DNA of 32,084 nt from an uncultured Clostridia bacterium (GCA_944390365.1 CALXPW010000002.1:66499-98582); one strand, 5' to 3'; positions 8,907-17,241 are shown, counted from the stretch's first letter. Notes: a model not told the origin generated them from the letters alone. Numbers and translations are program-made.

Positions 8907-10097
8907 TTACCTTTCTTCTTTTCTATTTTCCTTTTTTGTTATTTTTTTTATTATTACATAAACGACAATTAGTGCAATTACTATAATCCCTAAAAGCACA
9001 AATAATATAATACTATCAGCTGTAATAGGTAATTTAACTATTTCTTCCACTACTACATCCTCTGTTATTATATTTTCTTTATAATCATCATAAGCTGTTA
9101 AAAATTGAGCATCTACTATTTCATTTTCTCCGTCAATTTTTCTTATAAATACTATATATTGGTCACCTGCTACTGATGACTCTGGTTGATATATTGTCAT
9201 ATTCTCAACTTCTTGCCACTCAGCTCTTTCTATTAATTCTGAATATATTTTATAAAATTCTTCGCAAAACTGTACTTTATCAAAAATATTTAGTTCATTG
9301 TATTCATTTGTCATTTTCTCTGTGTATTGCATTAGATTATTGTAATCTTCCGAATCAGATACTTTTGCTATTTGATAATAATATGTTGCTGATTCATTAT
9401 CTGTAATTTTGATATATCCTACTTTTGCAATTTCATCTACATCATCTACTTCTTCTTGTCTAATAGGTTCTGTTGCATCTACTTTTTCTTTTGTATCTCC
9501 AATTTCTACAGAAATTCTTTTAGTTATTAATTCTATAGAAGCAATTTCTTCATTATCTAGTGAATTATTTAAATCCAATAATTCTCCTTCCATAATCATG
9601 TTTTCGGCTTCATCTTTAATCCAAATATATATTTCTTGTCCTAAATTAGTTAATGATTCATATGTTTCCCAATCAAGATATGCTAATTTGTTTCCTTCAG
9701 AATCCAAAACTGAATTAATATATACTAAATCTGCTTCTTCTGCATTTTCCATGTTTGAAAATGCAAATTTAAAGTTTTTGTCTATATAGTCTCTTACATA
9801 AATCATATATTCTATTTTTTCGTTTTCTTCTTCTGTTGTTGTTTTAGATAGTATTGCTAATTTTTTATTATTATTTTCATCTAATGTATCATCTGTTGTA
9901 TCGTCTACTTCACCGTCTGCTGTATCATCTACTGCATCGTCTAATATTTCATTGAGCAATTCACTAGGCATTTCATTTGTTAAATCATTCAAGCCTTGAT
10001 TAGGTATACTATCAGTTGCCAAAATTCTTATTGGGAAAAATAAAAACAAAATAATAATAACAATACCTATAGACTTAGCAAGAAATTTATTATTCAT
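8907..10097 (-). CDS. Surface protein with an LPITA sortase signal
   Basis: This 396-residue protein has a signal peptide (about 1–28), a low-complexity acidic stretch (about 45–75, DDTADGEVDDTTDDT), a predicted soluble ectodomain and a classical sorting signal at the end. The signal is LPITA at 356–360, a helix of about 23 hydrophobic residues, then a basic tail (KKITKKENRKEER). LPXTA motifs are the known preference of class D sortases, and such a sortase is the next gene. I do not recognise the ectodomain. It is the first gene of the surface operon and has a strong site (AGGAGGATTAT) before ATG. Confidence 0.82.
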   Translation of the reverse strand: MNNKFLAKSIGIVIIILFLFFPIRILATDSIPNQGLNDLTNEMPSELLNEILDDAVDDTADGEVDDTTDDTLDENNNKKLAILSKTTTEEENEKIEYMIYVRDYIDKNFKFAFSNMENAEEADLVYINSVLDSEGNKLAYLDWETYESLTNLGQEIYIWIKDEAENMIMEGELLDLNNSLDNEEIASIELITKRISVEIGDTKEKVDATEPIRQEEVDDVDEIAKVGYIKITDNESATYYYQIAKVSDSEDYNNLMQYTEKMTNEYNELNIFDKVQFCEEFYKIYSELIERAEWQEVENMTIYQPESSVAGDQYIVFIRKIDGENEIVDAQFLTAYDDYKENIITEDVVVEEIVKLPITADSIILFVLLGIIVIALIVVYVIIKKITKKENRKEER

Positions 10098-10128
10098 ATA
10101 ATCCTCCTATTATTTTAACTCTCATTTT

Positions 10129-10157
10129 ATTTTCACTCTTTTCTTATATGAAGTCAA
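10129..10157 (-). promoter_or_regulatory. Promoter of the sortase/adhesin operon
   Basis: TTGACT (10157–10152) is followed by 17 bases and GAAAAT (10134–10129, preceded by T) on the minus strand, about 30 bases before the first gene of the surface operon. The -10 box is weak, which would suit an activated promoter; direct repeats lie upstream. Confidence 0.55.
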
Positions 10158-10225
10158 TGGTAACATTTTCCCTTTTCGCCATTTTGTAACCTTTTCTATT
10201 ACGGAATGTCAGTAAAGGTAGATTT

Positions 10226-10264
10226 ATTACATTTTCATTACATTTTTGTGACTTTTATTACATT
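10226..10264. promoter_or_regulatory. Three direct repeats ATTACATT upstream of the surface operon
   Basis: The octamer ATTACATT occurs at 10226, 10237 and 10257. The spacings of 11 and 20 bases place all three on about the same face of the helix, 70–110 bases upstream of the -35 box. This is the layout of an activator or response-regulator site; the regulator is not identified. Confidence 0.4.
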
Positions 10265-10289
10265 CTTCCTTTTCTCATAAGTATTTATA

Positions 10290-10341
10290 AAAACAAACCG
10301 TGGACAAAAGGCAGTAGTCCCTTTTGTCCACGGTTTGTTTT
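10290..10341 (-). terminator. pcrA terminator, GTGGAC palindrome copy
   Basis: A 22-bp stem (10290–10311 with 10320–10341) with an 8-base loop abuts the pcrA stop codon and is flanked by A and T runs. Its core GTCCCTTTTGTCCAC is identical to part of the element at 2125–2147, so it is both a terminator and a member of that repeat family. Confidence 0.85.
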
Positions 10342-12737
10342 TATATAATCTCTAAATTTGCAAATTTTGCCATTAATCTTTTATGTCCGGCTTTATCGAA
10401 AGATATATCTAGTTTATAATCTTCTCCTTCTTCTTCGATTTTGTTAATTATGCCTTCTCCGAATTTTTTATGGTATATACGTTGTCCTTCTTTATATTTA
10501 GAAATGTCTGCCTCTGTATTTACCTTTTTGCTATTCAATGAATTTAAAAAGTTTTCTGCAGTTTTAAATTGGAAGCCAGTATTTGTTCCAGAATTGTGGA
10601 AACCTGCGCCTGCATTTCTTCCAAAACTGCTGTTAAATTCTCCATTAGTTTTTCCGCTACTACTTGTACCAAAACCTTTAGCTGCAACTCCAATGTTATT
10701 ATTGCCATAATTAAAGTCGCTACCTATTTTATATGTATTTACTTTTGAACTATTTCCATATTCCCATTTATAGCCACTATCTTCAAATTCGTTTGTTTTT
10801 GAATTGTCAAGCGTATCATAACCATCCAATAAATCTGATGGAATTTCGTTTATGAATCTTGAAATTTGATTATAGCTTGTAGAACCAAATATGGTTCTTT
10901 TCTTAGCACAGGTTAAGTATAAGTATTGTTTTGCTCTAGTTATTCCTACATAAAATAGACGTCTTTCCTCTTCTAATTCTTTTGGCTCTCCTATTGATTT
11001 ATTGCCTGGGAAAATTCCCTCTTCTAATCCTACTAAGAATACAACTGGGAATTCTAGTCCTTTTGCACTGTGTAATGTCATAAGAGTTACAGAGTCTTCA
11101 GAGTCTTCCATTCCGTCAATATCACTACTTAAGGTAATTCCTTCTAGGAAATCTCCTAAAGTGTTTTCTGCCTCTTCTTCTTCAAACTCTATTGCTACTG
11201 TTAAGAACTCTTCCAAGTTTTCTATCCTAGATTCTGCCTCTGTTGTATTTTCCAACTCTAATGCTTTAGTGTATCCTGTTTTGTTTAGTGTTTCTTTTAT
11301 AAGTTCTGATATGCTAAGTTCTTCCATTTTGCTTCTTAAGTACTCTATTGTTTGAACAAATTCATCTGCATTTGCTTTTACTCTATTTAAACCGTATTCA
11401 TCTGCATGTTTTATAATATCAAACATAGAAAGTCCAGTTTTTTCTGATATTTCTTGTATATTATCTATACTTGTTTTTCCAATTCCTCTTTTAGGCTCAT
11501 TTATTACTCTTTTTAGAGATATATTATCAGAAAAATTATATATTAACCTTAAATATGAGATAATATCTTTTATTTCTTTCCTTTCATAGAATTTTAGCCC
11601 ACCAACTATTTTGTATGGAATTGCTTCTCGTCTTAAAATTTCCTCTATTGCTCTTGATTGAGAGTTCATTCTGTATAAAATTGAAAAGTCTGAGTATTTA
11701 AAGTATTCTTCTCTTCTTAAATGATTTATTTCTTCTACTATAAATCTTCCCTCGTCATATTCATCGTCTGCTTTATGAATTACTGGTAGAGCCCCCTCAT
11801 CATTCTCAGTCCATAGTTTTTTCTCGTATTTGTTTTCATTATGCTTAATTACTGCATTTGCTGCTTTTAATATATTGCCTGTACATCTGTAGTTTTGCTC
11901 CAATTTTACAATTTTAGTTCCTGGGAAGTCTTTTTCAAAATTTAAAATATTAGAAATATCTGCACCTCTAAAGCTGTATATTCCTTGGTCGTTATCCCCC
12001 ACAACTGTTATGTTTCCATATTTTGATGCTAAAATAGTAACTAATGTAAATTGTGCTTTATTTGTGTCTTGGTACTCATCCACCAAAACATATTGGAATT
12101 TATTTGTATAATATTCCAATGCATCTTCATTATTTGTAAGTATTTTTATAGCATAGTTTATAATATCGTCAAAATCTATGGCGTTATTTTCTTTTAGCCT
12201 TTGTTGATAAAGCTCATATATTCTGCCAATTACTTCTTTTCTGTAATCTCCAGCATACTTAGTTTGATATGCCTTTGGCTCCAACATTTCGTTTTTCCCA
12301 TTGCTAATTTCGGCTAAAACGCTTCTATCCGTAAACATTTTGTCATCTACTTTTAAAGTTTTCATACACTCTTTAATAAGCGTTCTTTGGTCAGATGTAT
12401 CAAAAATTAAAAATGTGTGATCAAAGCCTAATCTATCGATGTATTTTCTTAAAATACGCACACAAATTGAGTGGAAAGTTCCTATCCACATATCTTTTGC
12501 TGCTTCCCCAACAAGCCCTTCTACTCTTTCTTTCATCTCATTTGCTGCTTTATTTGTAAATGTAATTGCTAGAATATTCCATGGTTTTATATATTTTTCA
12601 CTCATTAAATATGCAATTTTATGTGTTAATACCTTTGTTTTTCCACTTCCTGCACCTGCAATTACTAAGCAAGGTCCTTCTGTGGCAAGTACTGCTTCCT
12701 TTTGTTTATCGTTTAATCCTTCTATTAAATCTTGCAT
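10341..12737 (-). CDS. pcrA: ATP-dependent DNA helicase PcrA/UvrD
   Basis: This 798-residue superfamily 1A helicase unwinds DNA 3' to 5' in repair and in rolling-circle replication. Walker A AGAGSGKT lies at 27–34, the Walker B segment VDEYQDTN near 222, and the later motifs GDNDQGIYSFRGAD, QNYRCTGNI, LMTLHSAKGLEFP and FYVGITRAK follow in order. The poorly conserved glycine/asparagine-rich linker (about 655–745) precedes a C-terminal Tudor-like segment (GQRIYHKKFGEGII), which in PcrA contacts RNA polymerase. Length and order are normal. It is transcribed alone from a promoter overlapping the preceding terminator. All six CGG triplets on its strand are out of frame. Confidence 0.97.
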   Translation of the reverse strand: MQDLIEGLNDKQKEAVLATEGPCLVIAGAGSGKTKVLTHKIAYLMSEKYIKPWNILAITFTNKAANEMKERVEGLVGEAAKDMWIGTFHSICVRILRKYIDRLGFDHTFLIFDTSDQRTLIKECMKTLKVDDKMFTDRSVLAEISNGKNEMLEPKAYQTKYAGDYRKEVIGRIYELYQQRLKENNAIDFDDIINYAIKILTNNEDALEYYTNKFQYVLVDEYQDTNKAQFTLVTILASKYGNITVVGDNDQGIYSFRGADISNILNFEKDFPGTKIVKLEQNYRCTGNILKAANAVIKHNENKYEKKLWTENDEGALPVIHKADDEYDEGRFIVEEINHLRREEYFKYSDFSILYRMNSQSRAIEEILRREAIPYKIVGGLKFYERKEIKDIISYLRLIYNFSDNISLKRVINEPKRGIGKTSIDNIQEISEKTGLSMFDIIKHADEYGLNRVKANADEFVQTIEYLRSKMEELSISELIKETLNKTGYTKALELENTTEAESRIENLEEFLTVAIEFEEEEAENTLGDFLEGITLSSDIDGMEDSEDSVTLMTLHSAKGLEFPVVFLVGLEEGIFPGNKSIGEPKELEEERRLFYVGITRAKQYLYLTCAKKRTIFGSTSYNQISRFINEIPSDLLDGYDTLDNSKTNEFEDSGYKWEYGNSSKVNTYKIGSDFNYGNNNIGVAAKGFGTSSSGKTNGEFNSSFGRNAGAGFHNSGTNTGFQFKTAENFLNSLNSKKVNTEADISKYKEGQRIYHKKFGEGIINKIEEEGEDYKLDISFDKAGHKRLMAKFANLEII

Positions 12738-12775
12738 TGGTTTTCTCCTTTTTTGTTTTTTTAGTTACTTTTGGT

Positions 12776-12804
12776 ATTATACACTAAAACAAACCAATGT
12801 TCAA
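12776..12804 (-). promoter_or_regulatory. pcrA promoter embedded in the upstream terminator
   Basis: TTGAAC (12804–12799), 17 bases, TATAAT (12781–12776) on the minus strand. The -35 box lies in the loop of the terminator hairpin of the upstream glycosyltransferase gene. Confidence 0.65.
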
Positions 12805-12826
12805 TACCATTGGTTTGTTTTTTGTA
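12787..12826 (-). terminator. Terminator after the glycosyltransferase gene
   Basis: AAACAAACCAATG pairs with CATTGGTTTGTTT around an AT-rich loop, nine bases past the glycosyltransferase stop codon, with T runs at both sides. Confidence 0.75.
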
Positions 12827-12834
12827 AAGAAATT

Positions 12835-14409
12835 TTACTTATACAATATATCTATATTCTCACTATACTCTTCTACTTTAAATCCATTTTCTATTAAAAT
12901 ATTCTTCGTATTTTCATCATTATCGACTACATAAATCATATTATCGTCAATTGAATTATTGTAGAAAACATATCTTCCATAAGCTCTTACTCCACCGCTT
13001 TGTATTACTATTGTGTTCATAAATTCTTGTGGTGAAGTTTCATTTCCTATTAATGTATATATGTATGGTTGTATTGCTCTAACTCTAAAGTTTATTATCT
13101 TTCCGTCAAACTTTTCATTTCCCTCTATATATTTAACAACCTCTACTGCATCATTATTGAAAGATAAATTTGTATTTTCTTTTCCATACACTCCAAAGTA
13201 GTATGCTAAAAATGCAATATAGAAAATTATATAAATGGCAATAATAAATTTAAAAATTTTATCCCTGTTTTCCGATATATACATTATTCCTATTGCAGTA
13301 TAGTAAATTAATGAAATGTATATTGCATTTATTCTGTTTATACCAGATTCTACTAATATGTTGCATACACAAACTGATAGAAAATTAGCTAGCATAATAA
13401 TATCTAAAGATAGGTTTTTTTCTTTAATATCTTTCTTTACGTTTTTAATAGAATCTATAAATCCAAATAATGCAAATGGTATACTTATATAATATAGTGT
13501 TCCAAATATAGGGAATGAATTATAGTCGTTATAATCAAATGCAAACATTGATTTAAACAGTATAACAATATTGTGCAATATATTATTTAAATTTACTTCT
13601 CCACTTCTAAATACCCACATTTTTAGTATTGACATAAATGGTAATTTTATTTCTTCTATTATTCCATAATTTACCAAAAGTGATAATATAAGTGGTATAG
13701 CAAGCAATCCTAGTGGAATGCCAAATACAATTATGTCTAAGATTTTGATTTTTTTAGCATAAAGCATATACACTAGTAATATTAGCAATAAAATTGGAAT
13801 TATAATATAGCTTAATGCATACGTATATAGCGTTATTCCAAAGAATATTCCGGCTAGGAAGTATATTTTCTTTGACTTTAATTTAACTGCTCTAGTTAGC
13901 ATATATATTGACATTAGTAGCATTGAAGATAGTAAGTTACAGTCTAGCGCCCATCTCGATTGCATAAAGTGCCATGGGCAAATTACAATTAGAAATTCTA
14001 CTAGTATTGCTAATTTTTTATTTTTGAAGTCTTTTGTTAATAGAAAACCAAATACCATATATAATATTGAAAATATTAGTGCTGGAAGCCTAATTACTGT
14101 AAGGCTAAATCCAAATATTTTAATTAGCAATGCTGCTAAATACGTATATAACGCACTTTGCCCTCCACCATAGTTTATCATATACACTGGGTTCGCATTT
14201 CCGAACCTATCTGTCCCATAGTTTGCTATGGTGTATGCATCATACATTGTTCCTGCTTCGTCTACATTTATGCCTATTGGAATTTTGCCTAGTCCAATTA
14301 TTCTGGTGGCTATTCCAATTAGCATAATTATGATTAAAATAATAGTATATTTATCTATTTGTTTTTTACTGTTTTTGGTAACTACTATATTTTTCTCTTG
14401 TGATTGCAT
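12835..14409 (-). CDS. GT39/ArnT-like membrane glycosyltransferase
   Basis: This 524-residue polytopic protein has about ten or more hydrophobic helices spread from residue 20 to 410 and a soluble C-terminal portion. Early in the first external loop it carries INVDEAGTMYDAY (D50, E51), the acidic catalytic signature of the GT-C enzymes of family 39 (protein O-mannosyltransferase/ArnT-like) that use polyprenyl-phosphate sugars. PWHFMQSRWALDCN resembles the second conserved loop of the same group. Donor and acceptor are not known. The gene begins 20 bases after the RhuM stop, so the two may share a transcript. The hydrophobic reading and family are clear; substrate is open. Confidence 0.75.
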   Translation of the reverse strand: MQSQEKNIVVTKNSKKQIDKYTIILIIIMLIGIATRIIGLGKIPIGINVDEAGTMYDAYTIANYGTDRFGNANPVYMINYGGGQSALYTYLAALLIKIFGFSLTVIRLPALIFSILYMVFGFLLTKDFKNKKLAILVEFLIVICPWHFMQSRWALDCNLLSSMLLMSIYMLTRAVKLKSKKIYFLAGIFFGITLYTYALSYIIIPILLLILLVYMLYAKKIKILDIIVFGIPLGLLAIPLILSLLVNYGIIEEIKLPFMSILKMWVFRSGEVNLNNILHNIVILFKSMFAFDYNDYNSFPIFGTLYYISIPFALFGFIDSIKNVKKDIKEKNLSLDIIMLANFLSVCVCNILVESGINRINAIYISLIYYTAIGIMYISENRDKIFKFIIAIYIIFYIAFLAYYFGVYGKENTNLSFNNDAVEVVKYIEGNEKFDGKIINFRVRAIQPYIYTLIGNETSPQEFMNTIVIQSGGVRAYGRYVFYNNSIDDNMIYVVDNDENTKNILIENGFKVEEYSENIDILYK

Positions 14410-14429
14410 TTTGATTCTATTTTCCTTTC

Positions 14430-15452
14430 TTAATTATCTTGTCTTAATTCGTATTTTCTTGTTTCCTCCAAAAGTTCATCAAAATCAGATATGTATTCTT
14501 TATCTTGTACGACTCTAAATTTTTTATATTCATCTAATGCAAGTTTATCTGCAATTTCTTTCTTTATTTTTCCATTGTCTTCTAAAATATTATACTCGTT
14601 AACTTTCAAAAATACTTCTAATTTATCTTTCCATTCTTTCATTGAAATAATTTTGCCTAATTTTACCTGTCTTTCTGCATAATCTAAATACATTGAAACT
14701 AAATTATTTAACTCTGCAATTTCTTCTTGTGATAAATAATTTTTTGCTATTGTAACATCTGTTTCCAAAATTTTGCCATCCGGTGCATTTTTCCAAGTAG
14801 TTAACCCCATATTTTTCTTTTTGCTATCTGCTCTACTATAAATTATCTCTGGCGCAGTCATACCAGTAATTGCATAATGTAATTTATTTTGAACATTTTT
14901 GTAAAATTCTTGTGTTGTTTCGCTATTTTTATCATAATCATAACTACATTCTTTATATATATCTGTTATTTTTTGATAAAATCTTCGCTCACTTGCTCTA
15001 ATTTCTTTTATTTTGACCAATAATAAATCGAAGTAATCTTTTCCAAATTTTGGTCCGTTTTTCAAAAACTCACTATTTACAACAAATCCCTTTTTTATAT
15101 ATTCTTTTAGTGTTTTTGTTGCCCATATTCTAAAATCTGTTGCTTCTTTTGAATTAACTCTATATCCGACTGCTATAATAGCATCTAGACTATAGAAATT
15201 TGTATTATATTTTTTTCCATCATTTGCAGTTATTCGAATTTTTCGAATAACTGATTCTTTTTGTAACTCTTCCATTCTAAAGATTTCTTTCAAATGATAG
15301 TTTATAGTGTTTATTTCAACATTAAATAATTCTGCCATCGATTTTTGAGTAAGCCAAAAATCTTCCTCATTATATAAAACTTCTACTGATATATTTTTAT
15401 TATTTTGACTCTGATATATTATTAAGTCTTTTAAATTTTCTATATTACTCAA
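14430..15452 (-). CDS. RhuM-family protein
   Basis: This 340-residue protein matches the RhuM ('virulence protein', COG3943) family. The N-terminal segment VEVLYNEEDFWLTQKSMAEL with YNHLKEIF-like residues (INYHLKEIFRMEEL) and SLDAIIAVGYRVNSKEATDFR are the family hallmarks; the second half has NKLHYAITGMTAPEII. The biochemical function is unknown. Members are widespread, patchily distributed and often sit in mobile or defence regions. The start codon is TTG, supported by AAAGGAGAAATTAGATT upstream and by the lack of any better start. A near-perfect promoter (15500–15528) precedes it. No transposase or phage gene is adjacent. Confidence 0.88.
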   Translation of the reverse strand: MSNIENLKDLIIYQSQNNKNISVEVLYNEEDFWLTQKSMAELFNVEINTINYHLKEIFRMEELQKESVIRKIRITANDGKKYNTNFYSLDAIIAVGYRVNSKEATDFRIWATKTLKEYIKKGFVVNSEFLKNGPKFGKDYFDLLLVKIKEIRASERRFYQKITDIYKECSYDYDKNSETTQEFYKNVQNKLHYAITGMTAPEIIYSRADSKKKNMGLTTWKNAPDGKILETDVTIAKNYLSQEEIAELNNLVSMYLDYAERQVKLGKIISMKEWKDKLEVFLKVNEYNILEDNGKIKKEIADKLALDEYKKFRVVQDKEYISDFDELLEETRKYELRQDN

Positions 15453-15499
15453 AATCTAATTTCTCCTTTATTTTGTTTTATGTTTGAACTTATGTTTGT

Positions 15500-15528
15500 A
15501 TGATATGCTATTTTAACTTGTTTGTCAA
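15500..15528 (-). promoter_or_regulatory. Promoter of the RhuM-family gene
   Basis: TTGACA (15528–15523), exactly 17 bases, TATCAT (15505–15500) on the minus strand, about 48 bases upstream of the TTG start. This is the closest match to the sigma-A consensus -35 box in the window. Confidence 0.8.
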
Positions 15529-15556
15529 GAATTTTTATTTGATTTATGATTTTATT

Positions 15557-16295
15557 TTATATATTCATTGCAAATACCCCTATAATAAATCCAATCAAAT
15601 TACCAATAGCTGACATTCTACCTTGGTATAGCTTACTAGATTCTGGTGTTAGTTCTCCTGATACAATATATATCATTGCACCTGCTGAAAAAGCTAGGCA
15701 TAGGGCTATTATTTCTTGTGATATTCCTCCAACTATACTTCCAAAAAATGCTCCTACTCCTGTTGTTATCCCTGATAGCACCACATAATATATAACTTTT
15801 GAAGGTTTCATGCCTCCATTTTTCATGGGAACTGCCATTGATATTCCTTCTGGTATATCGTGGAAGCAAATCGCTATTGCAAGGGATAGTCCAAGCTTAA
15901 TTGAGGCTTCAAATCCAGAACCTATTGCTAAACCTTCTGGAAAATTGTGTATTGCTAAGCCAATACTAACTATTATTCCTGTTTTTAATAAACTATTTTT
16001 TGCAGTTTTAGTGTTTTTGTTAAACTTCTTATCCACAAATATATCACATATTATCATCATTATTATTCCAAATATTATGCCTAAAATAACTACTAATAAA
16101 TTTGCTATTTCTAAAGCCTCTGGAATTAATTCAAAGCAAATAATTGCTGTCATAAGTCCGAGAAGCAAAAGATAAGATAAAACTTAAAAACTTATTTGAG
16201 GTTTTATTTAATTTTACTCCAATTACTCCTCCTAATGTTGTTCCAAAAGTACCGAAAAAAAGGCCTATTAAAGTAGTCTTTATAATTTCTTCTAT
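15557..16295 (-). CDS. ZIP family metal transporter, interrupted by +1 shift at CGG; probable ATA start
   Basis: Two overlapping frames together encode one ZIP (zinc/iron permease) protein of about 245 residues. The first frame gives 45 residues (GLFFGTFGTTLGGVIGVKLN, then FLSFILSFAS). The second continues GLMTAIICFELIPEA and holds the metal-binding helix motifs HNFPEG and HDIPEG. The join is at in-frame CGG (16160–16158); skipping the C reads GGA (Gly) and restores the usual FASGLMTA segment. Without the shift, translation stops within ten codons. The first frame has no ATG, GTG or TTG; ATA at 16295–16293 lies eight bases after AGGAAG. The gene is either recoded or a decaying or mis-assembled copy. 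It follows the NUDIX gene. Confidence 0.75.
16158..16163 (-). other. Putative +1 frameshift site TCT-CGG-A in the ZIP gene
   Basis: Zero frame reads TCT CGG ACT; the family sequence requires TCT, then GGA CTT ATG (Gly-Leu-Met), one base on. No Shine–Dalgarno-like sequence or stop codon is at the shift, so it does not copy the prfB arrangement. The only in-frame CGG of the gene is here. Confidence 0.5.
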
Positions 16296-16312
16296 TTATA
16301 CCACTTCCTGTT

Positions 16313-16344
16313 CATATAAATTTAACAATTATTAAATTTATATG
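16313..16344. repeat. Perfect 13-bp inverted repeat upstream of the ZIP gene
   Basis: CATATAAATTTAA (16313–16325) and its reverse complement (16332–16344) flank a 6-base loop. It lies between the NUDIX stop and the ZIP ribosome binding site (16309–16304), three bases before it. With no strong T run it may be an operator or leader hairpin rather than a terminator. Confidence 0.5.
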
Positions 16345-16365
16345 AGGTCTTTTCTTTTATTATGA

Positions 16366-17241
16366 TTATGCTTTTTGTTTTTCCAGAATTGCTTTTATTT
16401 CACTTCTTAATTTTCCATTGAATTTTTCAGAATTAATCATTATCCCATCACCTTCATAAGCGCAGTCCCCATCTAAAAGAAAATTGCTTACAAATAAGTT
16501 GTTATTTACAGTTAAAAAATCTTTTAAGTTTTCTCTTTTAATCCACACGGTTCTTTGCTTATTACTCTCTTCATCAGAAATTTTTTCTCTGTTTTTAGAA
16601 TTTAATGTTCCAAATATAACATATAAAATGGCATATCTATTTACTCCTTTATATGCAGCATAAAAATGATTATGTAACGCAAAAATACTTTTTCTTTTAA
16701 TTGTAATATCAATATAGCCTGTTTCTTCTTTAACTTCTCTAACTGCTGCTACTTCAGGAGTTTCACCTTCTTCTATTCCTCCTAGTACAAAAGATTTACA
16801 ATTTCGTTTTAGTGCATCAACACACAAATATGTATTATCTTCTTCATTTTTTATAACAACAATCACACTTGTTCTAAATTTAGTTTCAACATCAGGATTT
16901 AAACTTTCTTCTCTAGTACCTTTAAAGTAGGGTGCAACCACTTGTTTATAAGGTAAATTAAATTTTATTGCTAATTCAAAATGCTCTTGATTATGAGCTG
17001 GTACTAGCATCATAGAGTTTTTTTCAAATATGTCACTATTTAGTACAATTATTGGTAAATTTTCATTAGTTACTGGATGCTTTGCATAAACATTTTCTAT
17101 TTTACCTATATGACTTGAAGTATCTATATAATCATTTTTCATTCCTACTGCAATTGCTGTAACACCATATATTAGTTCTTCATTAATTATTATCGATGGA
17201 ATAGTTTTTCCGTTTGTTAATTTTATTTCAAATTTTCTCAT
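16366..17241 (-). CDS. LeuRS-editing-domain-like protein fused to a NUDIX domain
   Basis: This 291-residue protein has two parts. The second (about 125–285) is a NUDIX hydrolase with the box GGIEEGE…REVKEETGY (about 154–177), which cleaves nucleoside diphosphate-linked substrates. The first (about 1–115) reads YGVTAIAV, KHPVTNENLPIIVLNSD and MMLVPAHNQEHFELAIKFNL, closely resembling the CP1 editing domain of leucyl-tRNA synthetase (HPLTG…VPAHDQRDFEFAKKY). No HIGH or KMSKS motif is present, so it is not a synthetase. The start is ATG at 17241, preceded by AAAAGGAGAAAAATA; the in-frame TTG 24 bases upstream overlaps that site and is rejected. It follows a Ham1-type gene by 54 bases, probably in one operon. 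The NUDIX call is firm; the editing-like part is from recognition only. Confidence 0.82.
   Translation of the reverse strand: MRKFEIKLTNGKTIPSIIINEELIYGVTAIAVGMKNDYIDTSSHIGKIENVYAKHPVTNENLPIIVLNSDIFEKNSMMLVPAHNQEHFELAIKFNLPYKQVVAPYFKGTREESLNPDVETKFRTSVIVVIKNEEDNTYLCVDALKRNCKSFVLGGIEEGETPEVAAVREVKEETGYIDITIKRKSIFALHNHFYAAYKGVNRYAILYVIFGTLNSKNREKISDEESNKQRTVWIKRENLKDFLTVNNNLFVSNFLLDGDCAYEGDGIMINSEKFNGKLRSEIKAILEKQKA

Noticed and set aside
16166..16168. TTG start for a shorter, unbroken ZIP protein
   Set aside because: It would remove the first conserved helix and lacks a ribosome binding site, while the missing part is encoded immediately upstream in the other frame.
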